Shown here one piece after another: positions 23,110 to 29,989 of a stretch of 33,711 bases of DNA. How positions within the stretch are numbered: the first letter of the stretch is position 1; each line of letters opens with the position of its first letter. Made by a program: the position numbers and the translations under genes. The notes below the pieces were generated by a model that worked only from the letters and a program-made list of their open reading frames with translations, ran no database searches and was not told the DNA's origin. The stretch is from the NCBI GenBank assembly GCA_947457545.1, contig CANGXD010000024.1, positions 1 to 33,711 on the forward strand. Reading direction: 5' to 3'. The DNA is from Gemmatimonadaceae bacterium (lineage in GTDB: Bacteria; Gemmatimonadota; Gemmatimonadetes; Gemmatimonadales; Gemmatimonadaceae).

Positions 23110-24564
23110 GTGACCTGCCTCCCGCGCTCCATCACGCTTGCCTTCGCGGCGAGCCTGCTGATGAGCTGCGGTGGAGACGCTACAGTTGCGCCCGCCATGC
23201 CGAAGCCGCGCCCGGGGGTATGGACGGTGCCGGTACTCCCCAGCATGCCGGTATCGGTCGTCGATGCCCCCGTCACGTATGCCGTAGAACCGCTGCGCAA
23301 CGCGCTCGAAGCCAGTGTACCACGGACCTTCGGCTCTCTCGACGAGCGCGTGCGCATTGATGGGCGCAAATCCGTCGCCTACGCCGCCGTGCGTACGCCA
23401 TTCACCGTCGGTTTCGAAGACGGGCGGCTCACCTTGACCACGACGCTCTCGTATCGGGCGCGCGGCTACTACAACCCGCCACTCAGCCCTACCGTTTCTG
23501 CGGGATGCGGTACCGGTGACTCGACGCCGCCACGCATGCGACTCGTGCTCACCAGCGATCTGCAACTCGACTCCACCTGGCAGCTGGTGACGCGCACTCA
23601 TGTGTCGTCGCTCCGCCCGCTCACCGCGACGCCGCGTGACGCCTGCAAGGTGACCTTCCTGCAGATCGATGTGACCGATCAGGTCATGAAGACGGTCCGT
23701 CCGCTTGTCGAGCGGCAGTTGCCACGTGTAGACCGTCGTGTCGCCCGCATCGACGTGAAACGCCGTGTGTCACGCTGGTACGAACAACTGCAGAAAAGCA
23801 TTCGCGTAACCGACAGCCTGTGGCTGCAACTCATGCCGGTCCGCATCGCCCTCGGCGACATTACTCTTCGCGACAGTCAGTTCGTGGCCAACATCAGGTT
23901 GCGGGCCACACCGCGCCTCGTCACGGGCCCCAAGCCCGAAGATCTGCTACGCCCGCTGCCCCCGCTGCGACAGACGTCCACCGATGTGGGCGACAGTGTG
24001 CATCTCAACATCGAAGGACTGCTCGATTATCAGGACGCCACCGCGATGCTGACCAAGCAGTTGGTCGGACGCGACTTTCGCCGTTTCAGCCGATCGGTGA
24101 CGGTGGAGCGCGTGGTCCTCTCGGCGTTGAGTGATGGCCGAGTCCTCCTCACCACGACGGTCGGCGGGTCGGTACGGGGCAATCTCTATCTGGTCGGCAC
24201 CCCACAGGTGGACCGCGTGGAGCGTGCCCTCATCGTTCCCGATCTCGATTTCGATGTCGCGACCTCCGATGCACTCGTGAGCAGTGTGGCCTGGCTGCGC
24301 CGTGGCGATTTTCTTCAGCGGTTGCGTGATGGGGCCAAGTTCCCGCTCGACGACATTCTCGAGCGGACGCGTCAGAAGGTCGAAGGCGCATTGAACCGTG
24401 ATCTCACCGATGGGGTACGCCTTTCCGGTTCAGTGCACACCAGCCGGCTGGTCGATGTGCTCGTGCACCCGCGCTGGCTGGTCGTACGTGCCGAGGCCGC
24501 CGGGACATTGGCGCTCGACGTCGATCGCCCCCTGCGTCGCGCGCGCGATAGTACGGCTCGGTGA
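23110..24564 (+). CDS. DUF4403-family lipoprotein
   Basis: A 484-residue predicted lipoprotein starting at GTG 23110. The signal peptide ends in a lipobox (SLLMSC, C20), so it should be lipid-anchored and facing the periplasm or outer membrane. The body matches the DUF4403 pattern: repeated beta-rich modules with LRNALEASVPRTFGSLDERVRIDGRK, TVSAGCGTGDSTPPRMRLVL, a middle QVMKTVRPLVERQLPRVDRRV helix, RWYEQLQKSIRVTDSLWLQLMP and LRATPRLVTG. These resemble tandem BPI/SMP-like lipid-binding folds, which is inference. It follows mtgA by 10 bp. A role in envelope lipid handling would suit the neighbours, but the family has no assigned function that I know. Confidence 0.8.
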   Translation: MTCLPRSITLAFAASLLMSCGGDATVAPAMPKPRPGVWTVPVLPSMPVSVVDAPVTYAVEPLRNALEASVPRTFGSLDERVRIDGRKSVAYAAVRTPFTVGFEDGRLTLTTTLSYRARGYYNPPLSPTVSAGCGTGDSTPPRMRLVLTSDLQLDSTWQLVTRTHVSSLRPLTATPRDACKVTFLQIDVTDQVMKTVRPLVERQLPRVDRRVARIDVKRRVSRWYEQLQKSIRVTDSLWLQLMPVRIALGDITLRDSQFVANIRLRATPRLVTGPKPEDLLRPLPPLRQTSTDVGDSVHLNIEGLLDYQDATAMLTKQLVGRDFRRFSRSVTVERVVLSALSDGRVLLTTTVGGSVRGNLYLVGTPQVDRVERALIVPDLDFDVATSDALVSSVAWLRRGDFLQRLRDGAKFPLDDILERTRQKVEGALNRDLTDGVRLSGSVHTSRLVDVLVHPRWLVVRAEAAGTLALDVDRPLRRARDSTAR

Positions 24565-24620
24565 CTGCGGTCACCGCTCATCCCCTTTGTCGCACCGACG
24601 CTCCCCGTTAGTCTGTCGCC

Positions 24621-25763
24621 ATGCCCATCTCTGTAGCTCTCTCGCAGCGCCATTCCGTGCGCTCTCGCTATATCTCGTCGGCCCTGTTCGGCCTGGTTGG
24701 ACTGTTCGCTTCCGGCGCCATTCACGGCGAAACACTTGGCGCGCAACCCACACAGGGCGCCACGGCTGAGATCGGCGGCCAGCCCCCCAAGACGTCAGCG
24801 ACGCAAAAGGCCAAGAAGGCCGCGTCGCCCAAGTCCACGAAGGCCGCGCAGTCTGGAAAGGAAACGGTGCCAGCCAAGCCTTCTGGCGCCCTGGGGCCGC
24901 AGTCCGGCGATCGCCACCTCGCATACAAAGGCACCGGCAGCGACCTCGATACGCTCTGGCCCCCCAGCATGCCGGCCGCGCTCCCGGGGTCCATTCTCCC
25001 CGCCAAGCGGGTAATTGCGTTTTATGGCAACCCGCGCTCGACGCGCATGGGCATTCTGGGCGAATTCGAGCCCGCCGAGATGCTGCGCAAGCTCGATCAG
25101 GAAGTTGCCGAGTGGAATAAGCTCGACCCGCAGCATCCGGTGCAGCCGGCGCTGCACCTCATTGCGGTGGTGGCCGCGGGCGACAAGGGCTTCGACGGCA
25201 AGTTCCGCAACCGCATGGACAGCACGCTCATCGAAAAGGTGTACGGCTGGGCCAAGAGCCGGAACGCCATCATGTTCATCGATGTGCAGGTGGGACTGAG
25301 CACGTTGCAGGCCGAGCTGCCGCTGCTCGAGCGTTTCCTCAAGCGCCCCGACGTGCACCTTGGCATCGACCCCGAATTCTCCATGAAGGACGGCTCGCCT
25401 CCGGGCAAGAAGATCGGGACGTACGACGCGGCCGACGTGAACTACGCGTCGCGCTACCTGGCCGAACTGGTCGACAAGCACAAGCTGCCTCCCAAGATGC
25501 TGGTCATTCATCGGTTCACGAGGAAGGGCGTGACGAATGCCGACAAGATCAAGCTCGATCCCAAGGTGCAGATCGTGATGCACATGGACGGCTTTGGTGC
25601 GCCATGGCTGAAGCGTGACTCGTACTACAGCTACATCAAGAAGGAGCCCGTGCAGTTTGCCGGCTGGAAGCAGTTTACCAAAGCCAAGAACGACAAACCG
25701 ACCACGCCGCGCGAGCAAATCTTGCGCTTGTGGCCGCAGCCGCTGTACATCCAGATCCAGTAA
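24621..25763 (+). CDS. Conserved secreted protein, probable TIM-barrel-like, function unknown
   Basis: A 380-residue exported protein. The N-terminal hydrophobic stretch (SSALFGLVGLFASGAIHGETLGAQ) is a likely signal peptide. Residues about 40-85 are a Lys/Ala/Thr-rich linker (KKAASPKSTKAAQSGKE). From about 130 a single domain follows: KRVIAFYGNPRSTRMGILGEFEPAEMLRKLDQEV, then alternating strands and helices (LHLIAVVAAGDKGFDGKF, AIMFIDVQVG, DVHLGIDPEFSMKDG, KMLVIHRFT, VQIVMHMDGFG). The D/E-containing strand ends (D in FIDVQ, D-x-E in GIDPEF) look like a glycoside-hydrolase-type barrel active site. That is inference; I do not know a named family. It is 49 bp upstream of the oxidoreductase set, so shared function in sugar handling is possible. 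Confidence 0.6.
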   Translation: MPISVALSQRHSVRSRYISSALFGLVGLFASGAIHGETLGAQPTQGATAEIGGQPPKTSATQKAKKAASPKSTKAAQSGKETVPAKPSGALGPQSGDRHLAYKGTGSDLDTLWPPSMPAALPGSILPAKRVIAFYGNPRSTRMGILGEFEPAEMLRKLDQEVAEWNKLDPQHPVQPALHLIAVVAAGDKGFDGKFRNRMDSTLIEKVYGWAKSRNAIMFIDVQVGLSTLQAELPLLERFLKRPDVHLGIDPEFSMKDGSPPGKKIGTYDAADVNYASRYLAELVDKHKLPPKMLVIHRFTRKGVTNADKIKLDPKVQIVMHMDGFGAPWLKRDSYYSYIKKEPVQFAGWKQFTKAKNDKPTTPREQILRLWPQPLYIQIQ

Positions 25764-25812
25764 CCCTGGCGCGGCCGCGCTGGGGACGGCCCTCCTTCCC
25801 CGGAAGCGACGA

Positions 25813-26358
25813 ATGCATCGTCGTGACATCGTGAGGGCCGCTGCTGCTGCAGCGGCCCTTTCGCTTCTCCCCAGTCAGGCGCAGGCCGCGTGGGCGCACG
25901 CGCTCGCCGCGCCGCAAAGCACGCTCACGCCCCTGCAGCGGGGCGTCATTACCACCGTGGCCGATGCGCTCATTCCGCGCACCGACACCCCGGGCGCCAA
26001 CGACGTGAACGTGCTCGCGTGGATCGAGATCATCGTGGCGGACTACTACACACCCGCCGACCGCGCCCTCCTGCTGACCGGACTCGACGCGATGGACGCC
26101 GACGCCCGCGCGCTCACCGGCAGTTCGCTCAACGGGCTCTCGGGAGAGCCGCTCACGCGCGTCATGAACGCGCTCGACGGCGCGACCGACCGCACCACGC
26201 CCGCCGTACGCGGCTACGGCCGTCTCAAGGGACTGGTCGTGCACGCGTACTTCACGAGCGAGCGCGTGCAGAAGGACGTGCTCAAGACGCAGATCATGCC
26301 CGGCCGCTACGACGGCGCGGCCGACATGCCAACCAAGGGAGCCGGCCGCGATGAGTGA
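25813..26358 (+). CDS. Gluconate 2-dehydrogenase subunit 3-like protein
   Basis: A 181-residue exported small subunit of membrane-bound FAD sugar dehydrogenases. The N-terminus MHRRDIVRAAAAAAALSLLPSQAQA is a short twin-Arg-type signal. The mature part has the family pattern LTPLQRGVITTVADALIPRTDTPGANDVNVLAWIEIIVADYYTPADRALLLTGLDAMDADA. Small subunits of this kind help export and stabilise the GMC catalytic subunit. The gene overlaps the GMC oxidoreductase start by eight bases, strongly linking the two. The start at 25813 follows a GAAGCGACGA stretch with weak ribosome-binding character. Confidence 0.9.
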   Translation: MHRRDIVRAAAAAAALSLLPSQAQAAWAHALAAPQSTLTPLQRGVITTVADALIPRTDTPGANDVNVLAWIEIIVADYYTPADRALLLTGLDAMDADARALTGSSLNGLSGEPLTRVMNALDGATDRTTPAVRGYGRLKGLVVHAYFTSERVQKDVLKTQIMPGRYDGAADMPTKGAGRDE

Positions 26359-28081
26359 CACCTTCGTCTCGCTGGGCACCGCGCAGGCGCGCGAACGGCG
26401 CGTGTACGACGCGATCGTCGTCGGCAGTGGCATCAGTGGCGGATGGGCCGCCAAGGAACTCACCGAGCGGGGTTTGGCAACACTGGTACTCGAAGCCGGC
26501 GGCCCCGTAGACGCGGGCGGCAAGGACTTCGTGGAGCATGTGCAGCCGTACGAAATGAAGTTCCGCGGCTGGGGCGACCGGGAAGATCTCGAACGCACCC
26601 AACCCGTGCAGCGGCAGTGCTACGCGTGCGACGAAGTGGGGCGCAAGTTCTTCGTGAACGACCTCGAGAACCCGTACACGGCGCCCGACGATGCGCCATT
26701 CAAGTGGTTCCGCGGCCGTCAGGTGGGCGGCCGCTCCATCATGTGGGGACGTCAGGTATACCGCTGGAGCGATCTCGACTTCGAGGCCAACGCGCGCGAC
26801 GGACACGGCACCGACTGGCCCATTCGCTACAAGGACATTGCCCCCTGGTACAGTTACGTCGAGAAGTTCATCGGCGTCACCGGGGCCAAGGAAGGGTTGT
26901 CGCAATTGCCCGACGGTGATTTTCTGCCGCCTATGCAGATGACCGTGGTGGAGCAGGCCGCGCGTGAACGCATTCTCAAGTCGTTCAACGGCGAGCGGGT
27001 GATGACCATTGGCCGCGCCGCGATTCTCACGCAGAATCACAATGGCCGCGCCGCCTGTCATTACTGCGGCCCCTGCGAAAAGGGGTGCGTGACGCATTCG
27101 TACTTCAACAGCATTGGCAGCACCTTGCCCGCGGCCAAGCGCACCGGCCGACTCACCATGCGGCCGCACAGTGTCGTCGCCGAGGTGTTGTACGATGCCA
27201 AGCGCGGCCGCGCCCGGGGTGTGCGCGTCATCGATGCACGCACCATGCAGGAGCACGTCTTCGAAGCGAAAGTCGTGTTCCTCTGTGCATCGACCATCGA
27301 GAGCGTGCGACTGCTGCTCAACTCGCGCAGCACGCGCTGGCCCGAGGGACTCGCCAACAGCAGCGGCACGCTCGGCAAATACGTCATGGACCATCACTAC
27401 GGCAGCGGTGCCGGCGGCACCATGCCGGGGTTCCTCGACAAGCGCACCATTGGGCGTCGTCCCAACGGCATCTACGTGGCGCGCTTCCGCAACGTGCATC
27501 GAGCCGAGCCGGGATTCGTACGCGGCTACGGCATGCAAGGTGGCTCGAGCCGTGGCGGCTGGGGACGCGGGAGTGGCATGCCCGGCTGGGGCGCCGCGTT
27601 CAAGCAGTCGCTCATCGACGATCTGGGACCGTGGGGACTCAGCGTGGGTGGATGGGGCGAGACCCTGCCCTACGAAGACAACACCATCACGCTCGACGGC
27701 GCCGTGAAGGACAAGTGGGGGGTGCCAGCGGCGCGCATGCAGGTCACGTGGCGCGACAACGAGCGTGCCATGAACAAGGACATCATTGCGAGCGCCGTGG
27801 AACTCATGGAAGCGGCCGGATGCACCAACGTGCGCCCCAACCGCACGATGCATCCGCCCGGACACTGCATTCACGAAATGGGCGGCGCGCGCATGTCGAA
27901 GACGGCCAAGGATGGCGTGTTGAACGGCTGGAATCAGTCGTGGGACGTGCCCAACTTGTTCATCACCGACGGCTCGGCGATGGCGAGCAGTGCCTGCCAG
28001 AATCCATCGATCACCTATATGGCGCTGACGGCCCGCGCTGTTGCCCACGCGGTTGGCGAACTCAAACGGAGAGCCTTGTGA
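26351..28081 (+). CDS. GMC-family FAD-dependent sugar oxidoreductase with Cys cluster
   Basis: A 576-residue flavoenzyme, probably the catalytic subunit of a glucose/glucoside-type dehydrogenase exported with the preceding small subunit. The FAD-binding Rossmann motif is VVGSGISGGWAAKELTERGL, with LEAGG after it. The C-terminal half has PPGHCIHEMGGARM and the closing NLFITDGSAMASSACQNPSITYMALTARAVAHA. H508 and N551 are the likely catalytic His-Asn pair, 43 residues apart. Between them and the FAD motif lies C236-x2-C239-x2-C242-x3-C246, comparable to the Cys set that binds a 3Fe-4S cluster in FAD glucose dehydrogenase. This suggests electron transfer onward rather than to oxygen. The stop overlaps the downstream isomerase start (GTGA). 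Substrate unknown. Confidence 0.92.
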   Translation: MSDTFVSLGTAQARERRVYDAIVVGSGISGGWAAKELTERGLATLVLEAGGPVDAGGKDFVEHVQPYEMKFRGWGDREDLERTQPVQRQCYACDEVGRKFFVNDLENPYTAPDDAPFKWFRGRQVGGRSIMWGRQVYRWSDLDFEANARDGHGTDWPIRYKDIAPWYSYVEKFIGVTGAKEGLSQLPDGDFLPPMQMTVVEQAARERILKSFNGERVMTIGRAAILTQNHNGRAACHYCGPCEKGCVTHSYFNSIGSTLPAAKRTGRLTMRPHSVVAEVLYDAKRGRARGVRVIDARTMQEHVFEAKVVFLCASTIESVRLLLNSRSTRWPEGLANSSGTLGKYVMDHHYGSGAGGTMPGFLDKRTIGRRPNGIYVARFRNVHRAEPGFVRGYGMQGGSSRGGWGRGSGMPGWGAAFKQSLIDDLGPWGLSVGGWGETLPYEDNTITLDGAVKDKWGVPAARMQVTWRDNERAMNKDIIASAVELMEAAGCTNVRPNRTMHPPGHCIHEMGGARMSKTAKDGVLNGWNQSWDVPNLFITDGSAMASSACQNPSITYMALTARAVAHAVGELKRRAL

Positions 28082-29001
28082 AGCACGACCACACGCACGA
28101 ACCGCCACACGACGCGACGACGATGACGCGACGCAACGCGATCAGCACACTCGGAGTGACCGCGGTTGCGGGAGCACTCAACGGCGTATTGCCATCCGTT
28201 GCCGGCGCGTCGCTGCCGTTGTCAGAGGGACTGCCGAGTGCCGCCGCCGGTCGACTCCGGCAGTCGGTGGCGCGGTGGTGTTTTTCGCGGACGAAAATCG
28301 ATGCCTTGTGCGCCACCGCCAAGGAGATCGGCCTCGTAGGTGTCGACCTGCTCGGTCCCGAGGAATGGGACGTGCCCAAGCAGTTCGGCCTGGTATGCAC
28401 CATGGGCAACAGCTTCGGCACCATTCCCGTGGGCTTCAACCGCCCCGCCAATCACGACAAGCTCGTCGCCGACGGCGAAGCGTACATCCCCAAGGCCGCC
28501 GCAGCGGGCGTCTCGAAGATCGTGGTGTTCAGCGGCAACCGTGCCGGCATGAGCGACGGCGAAGGCATTGCCAACTGTATTGCCGGTCTCAAGCGGCTCA
28601 TGCCGACGGCGGAGAAGCACGGTGTCGTGCTGTGCATGGAAATGCTGAACAGCAAAGTCGATCACAAGGACTATCACGCCGATCACACCGCGTGGGCCGT
28701 CGAGGTGGCCAAGGGCGTGAACAGCCCCAGCTTCCGGCTGCTCTACGACATTTATCACATGCAGGTCATGGAAGGCGACGTCCTGGCCACCATCAAGGCC
28801 AGCCTGCCGTACATCGCACACTTTCATACCGCGGGTGTGCCGGGGCGCAATGAAATCGACACCGCGCAGGAGCTCAACTATCGCGGCATCGCGCAGTACA
28901 TCGCCGACACCGGCTACACCGGCGTGTTCGCGCACGAGTTCATTCCCAAGCGCGACGGCGTGACGTCGCTCAAGGAAGCCGTTGCCGTCTGCACGGTGTA
29001 A
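28078..29001 (+). CDS. Secreted sugar isomerase/epimerase (hydroxypyruvate-isomerase-like TIM barrel)
   Basis: A 307-residue AP-endonuclease-2-type TIM barrel. From GTG 28078, which overlaps the GMC stop, a 15-residue His-rich lead precedes MTRRNAISTLGVTAVAGAL, a twin-Arg signal; ATG 28123 is an equally good start. Metal-ligand residues can be placed at E188 (MEMLN), D224 (YDIYHMQ), H250 (HFHTAGVPGRNEID) and E287 (HEFIP), matching hydroxypyruvate isomerase-type enzymes. Export is unusual for cytosolic Hyi but known for 3-keto-sugar and related isomerases linked to GMC dehydrogenases. With the two preceding genes it probably processes an oxidised sugar in the periplasm; the product is inferred, not shown. 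Confidence 0.87.
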   Translation: MKHDHTHEPPHDATTMTRRNAISTLGVTAVAGALNGVLPSVAGASLPLSEGLPSAAAGRLRQSVARWCFSRTKIDALCATAKEIGLVGVDLLGPEEWDVPKQFGLVCTMGNSFGTIPVGFNRPANHDKLVADGEAYIPKAAAAGVSKIVVFSGNRAGMSDGEGIANCIAGLKRLMPTAEKHGVVLCMEMLNSKVDHKDYHADHTAWAVEVAKGVNSPSFRLLYDIYHMQVMEGDVLATIKASLPYIAHFHTAGVPGRNEIDTAQELNYRGIAQYIADTGYTGVFAHEFIPKRDGVTSLKEAVAVCTV

Positions 29002-29013
29002 CGCCGTCGCATC

Positions 29014-29340
29014 ATGAGTGGCATCGTGTTGGAGCAGATCACGGAGCTCGCGGGACAGCAGTCGCTGTTCCGCGAGCTTGTTCGTGCCGCCTTCGAGCAG
29101 CGACTCGGCGCGGTCGCGATCGAATACGATTTCCATAAAGGCTGGAACGGCGGCTGGCGTTGTCGCGCCACGGTCGCCGGGAAGTCGCCGCTCGATTTTG
29201 CGCTGCTGCGTACACCGGCCGGGGCGCTCGTGGCGCTGCCGGTGCCATTCCCCGCCGGCTGGCGACGGTATGGCGTGGCGGGGTCGGATGGGGGGGCGTG
29301 GACGGTGGACGATGCTGGGAACGTAACTGCGGTGGTATGA
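29014..29340 (+). CDS. Small hypothetical protein
   Basis: A 108-residue ORF 12 bp after the isomerase stop, same strand. It contains no recognised motif; the composition (Gly/Ala/Val-rich, several Trp such as GWNGGWRC and AGWRRYG) is consistent with a small beta-rich protein. The start lacks a good ribosome binding site, but spacing suggests cotranscription with the isomerase. The last part runs into the inverted-repeat region, which could mean the 3' end has been altered. It is possibly a real gene but moderate in confidence. Confidence 0.45.
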   Translation: MSGIVLEQITELAGQQSLFRELVRAAFEQRLGAVAIEYDFHKGWNGGWRCRATVAGKSPLDFALLRTPAGALVALPVPFPAGWRRYGVAGSDGGAWTVDDAGNVTAVV

Positions 29341-29365
29341 TCCGGCGGTTCACAGGGCACGGATC

Positions 29366-29497
29366 TAGCCCTCTGGGGGAAGGACGTAAGGGGAAAGGGA
29401 GAAGCGCGGTTGTGTCCACTTGGGAACTGCGGTTGCGGTTATGGTGGACGGCACCGCGCTTCTCCCTTTCCCCTTGGGTTCTTCTCCCTGAGGGCTA
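29366..29497. repeat. Long imperfect inverted repeat (MITE- or REP-like hairpin)
   Basis: Left arm 29366-29410 and right arm 29453-29497 are complementary over 45 bases with five mismatches (positions 9, 13, 18, 21, 22). The inner 23 bases (from aaggggaaaggg to gcgcggt) are perfect. The 42-base loop contains a further gtccac/gtggac pair. No gene is encoded. Such structures are made by small non-autonomous elements or by long-hairpin RNA; target duplications were not evident. Confidence 0.6.
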
Positions 29498-29540
29498 GTG
29501 CCGTAGCCAGTAAGCCGCCGGACCCGTCTCGTATCTCAAA

Positions 29541-29591
29541 CTACTGAAAAGCCAGTTGACAGCCGTCCCCCCAACGCCTATCCTACTGAAA
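29541..29591 (+). promoter_or_regulatory. Promoter and operator region of BlaI-like gene
   Basis: TTGACA (29556-29561) and TATCCT (29579-29584) are separated by exactly 17 bases, a near-consensus sigma-70 promoter with the -35 perfect. The nine-base ctactgaaa occurs as a direct repeat at 29541-29549 and 29583-29591, flanking the promoter on both sides. The upstream copy also gives actg-aaaagc-cagt dyad symmetry. These are probable binding sites for the BlaI-type repressor encoded just downstream. Confidence 0.55.
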
Positions 29592-29614
29592 GACCCGTAC
29601 CTCACCCCCCCGAC

Positions 29615-29989
29615 ATGACCGACCTCCACTTCCCCCCTCGCGAGCTGGCCGTCATGGCCGTGCTCTGGCAGAACGGCTCCGCCACTGTCGCGGAAGTCCG
29701 TGAGCATCTCGATGAAGATCTCGCCTACACGTCGGTCCTGTCGGCGCTGCAGACGCTCGAGAAGAAGGGCTACGTGCGCCCGGAAGCCGAAGGGCGCGCG
29801 TACCGCTACTTCCCCACCGTCGCCGCGGACAAGGCCGGCCGCAGCGCGATCTCGCGCATCAAGGACGCCATCTTTCAGGGCTCCACCGAGCGCATGTTCG
29901 CGCAACTCGTCTCCGACAAGCAGGTCAGCCGCGAAGAGCTCGAGCGTATGCGCTCACTGCTCAGCGAACGGCTGGGAGACGACGCATGA
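29615..29989 (+). CDS. BlaI/MecI-family transcriptional repressor
   Basis: A 124-residue winged-helix repressor. Residues 1-75 match the BlaI/MecI/CopY family: ELAVMAVLWQNGSATVAEVREHLDEDLAYTSVLSALQTLEKKGYVRPEAEGRAYRYFP. The helical C-terminal dimerisation part (about 80-122) ends in ERLGDDA. The promoter lies about 30 bp upstream and the leader has no Shine-Dalgarno element. Its stop overlaps the M56 peptidase start (ATGA), the standard arrangement for a repressor cleaved or released by its partner protease. The regulon is unknown; autoregulation is likely. Confidence 0.93.
   Translation: MTDLHFPPRELAVMAVLWQNGSATVAEVREHLDEDLAYTSVLSALQTLEKKGYVRPEAEGRAYRYFPTVAADKAGRSAISRIKDAIFQGSTERMFAQLVSDKQVSREELERMRSLLSERLGDDA

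Noticed and set aside
25764-25785. GC-rich palindrome gcgcggccgcgc as a terminator
   Set aside because: It has no loop or T tract, is short, and is easily expected by chance at this GC content.
27085-28077. Long in-frame extension upstream of the isomerase start
   Set aside because: It overlaps the well-supported GMC oxidoreductase in another frame and reads as low-complexity Arg/His-rich sequence; the protein family begins at the Tat signal near 28123.
26294-28108. Minus-strand 604-codon frame opposite the GMC gene
   Set aside because: It is antisense to a clear enzyme gene, with His/Arg-rich composition and no motif; typical shadow in GC-rich DNA.
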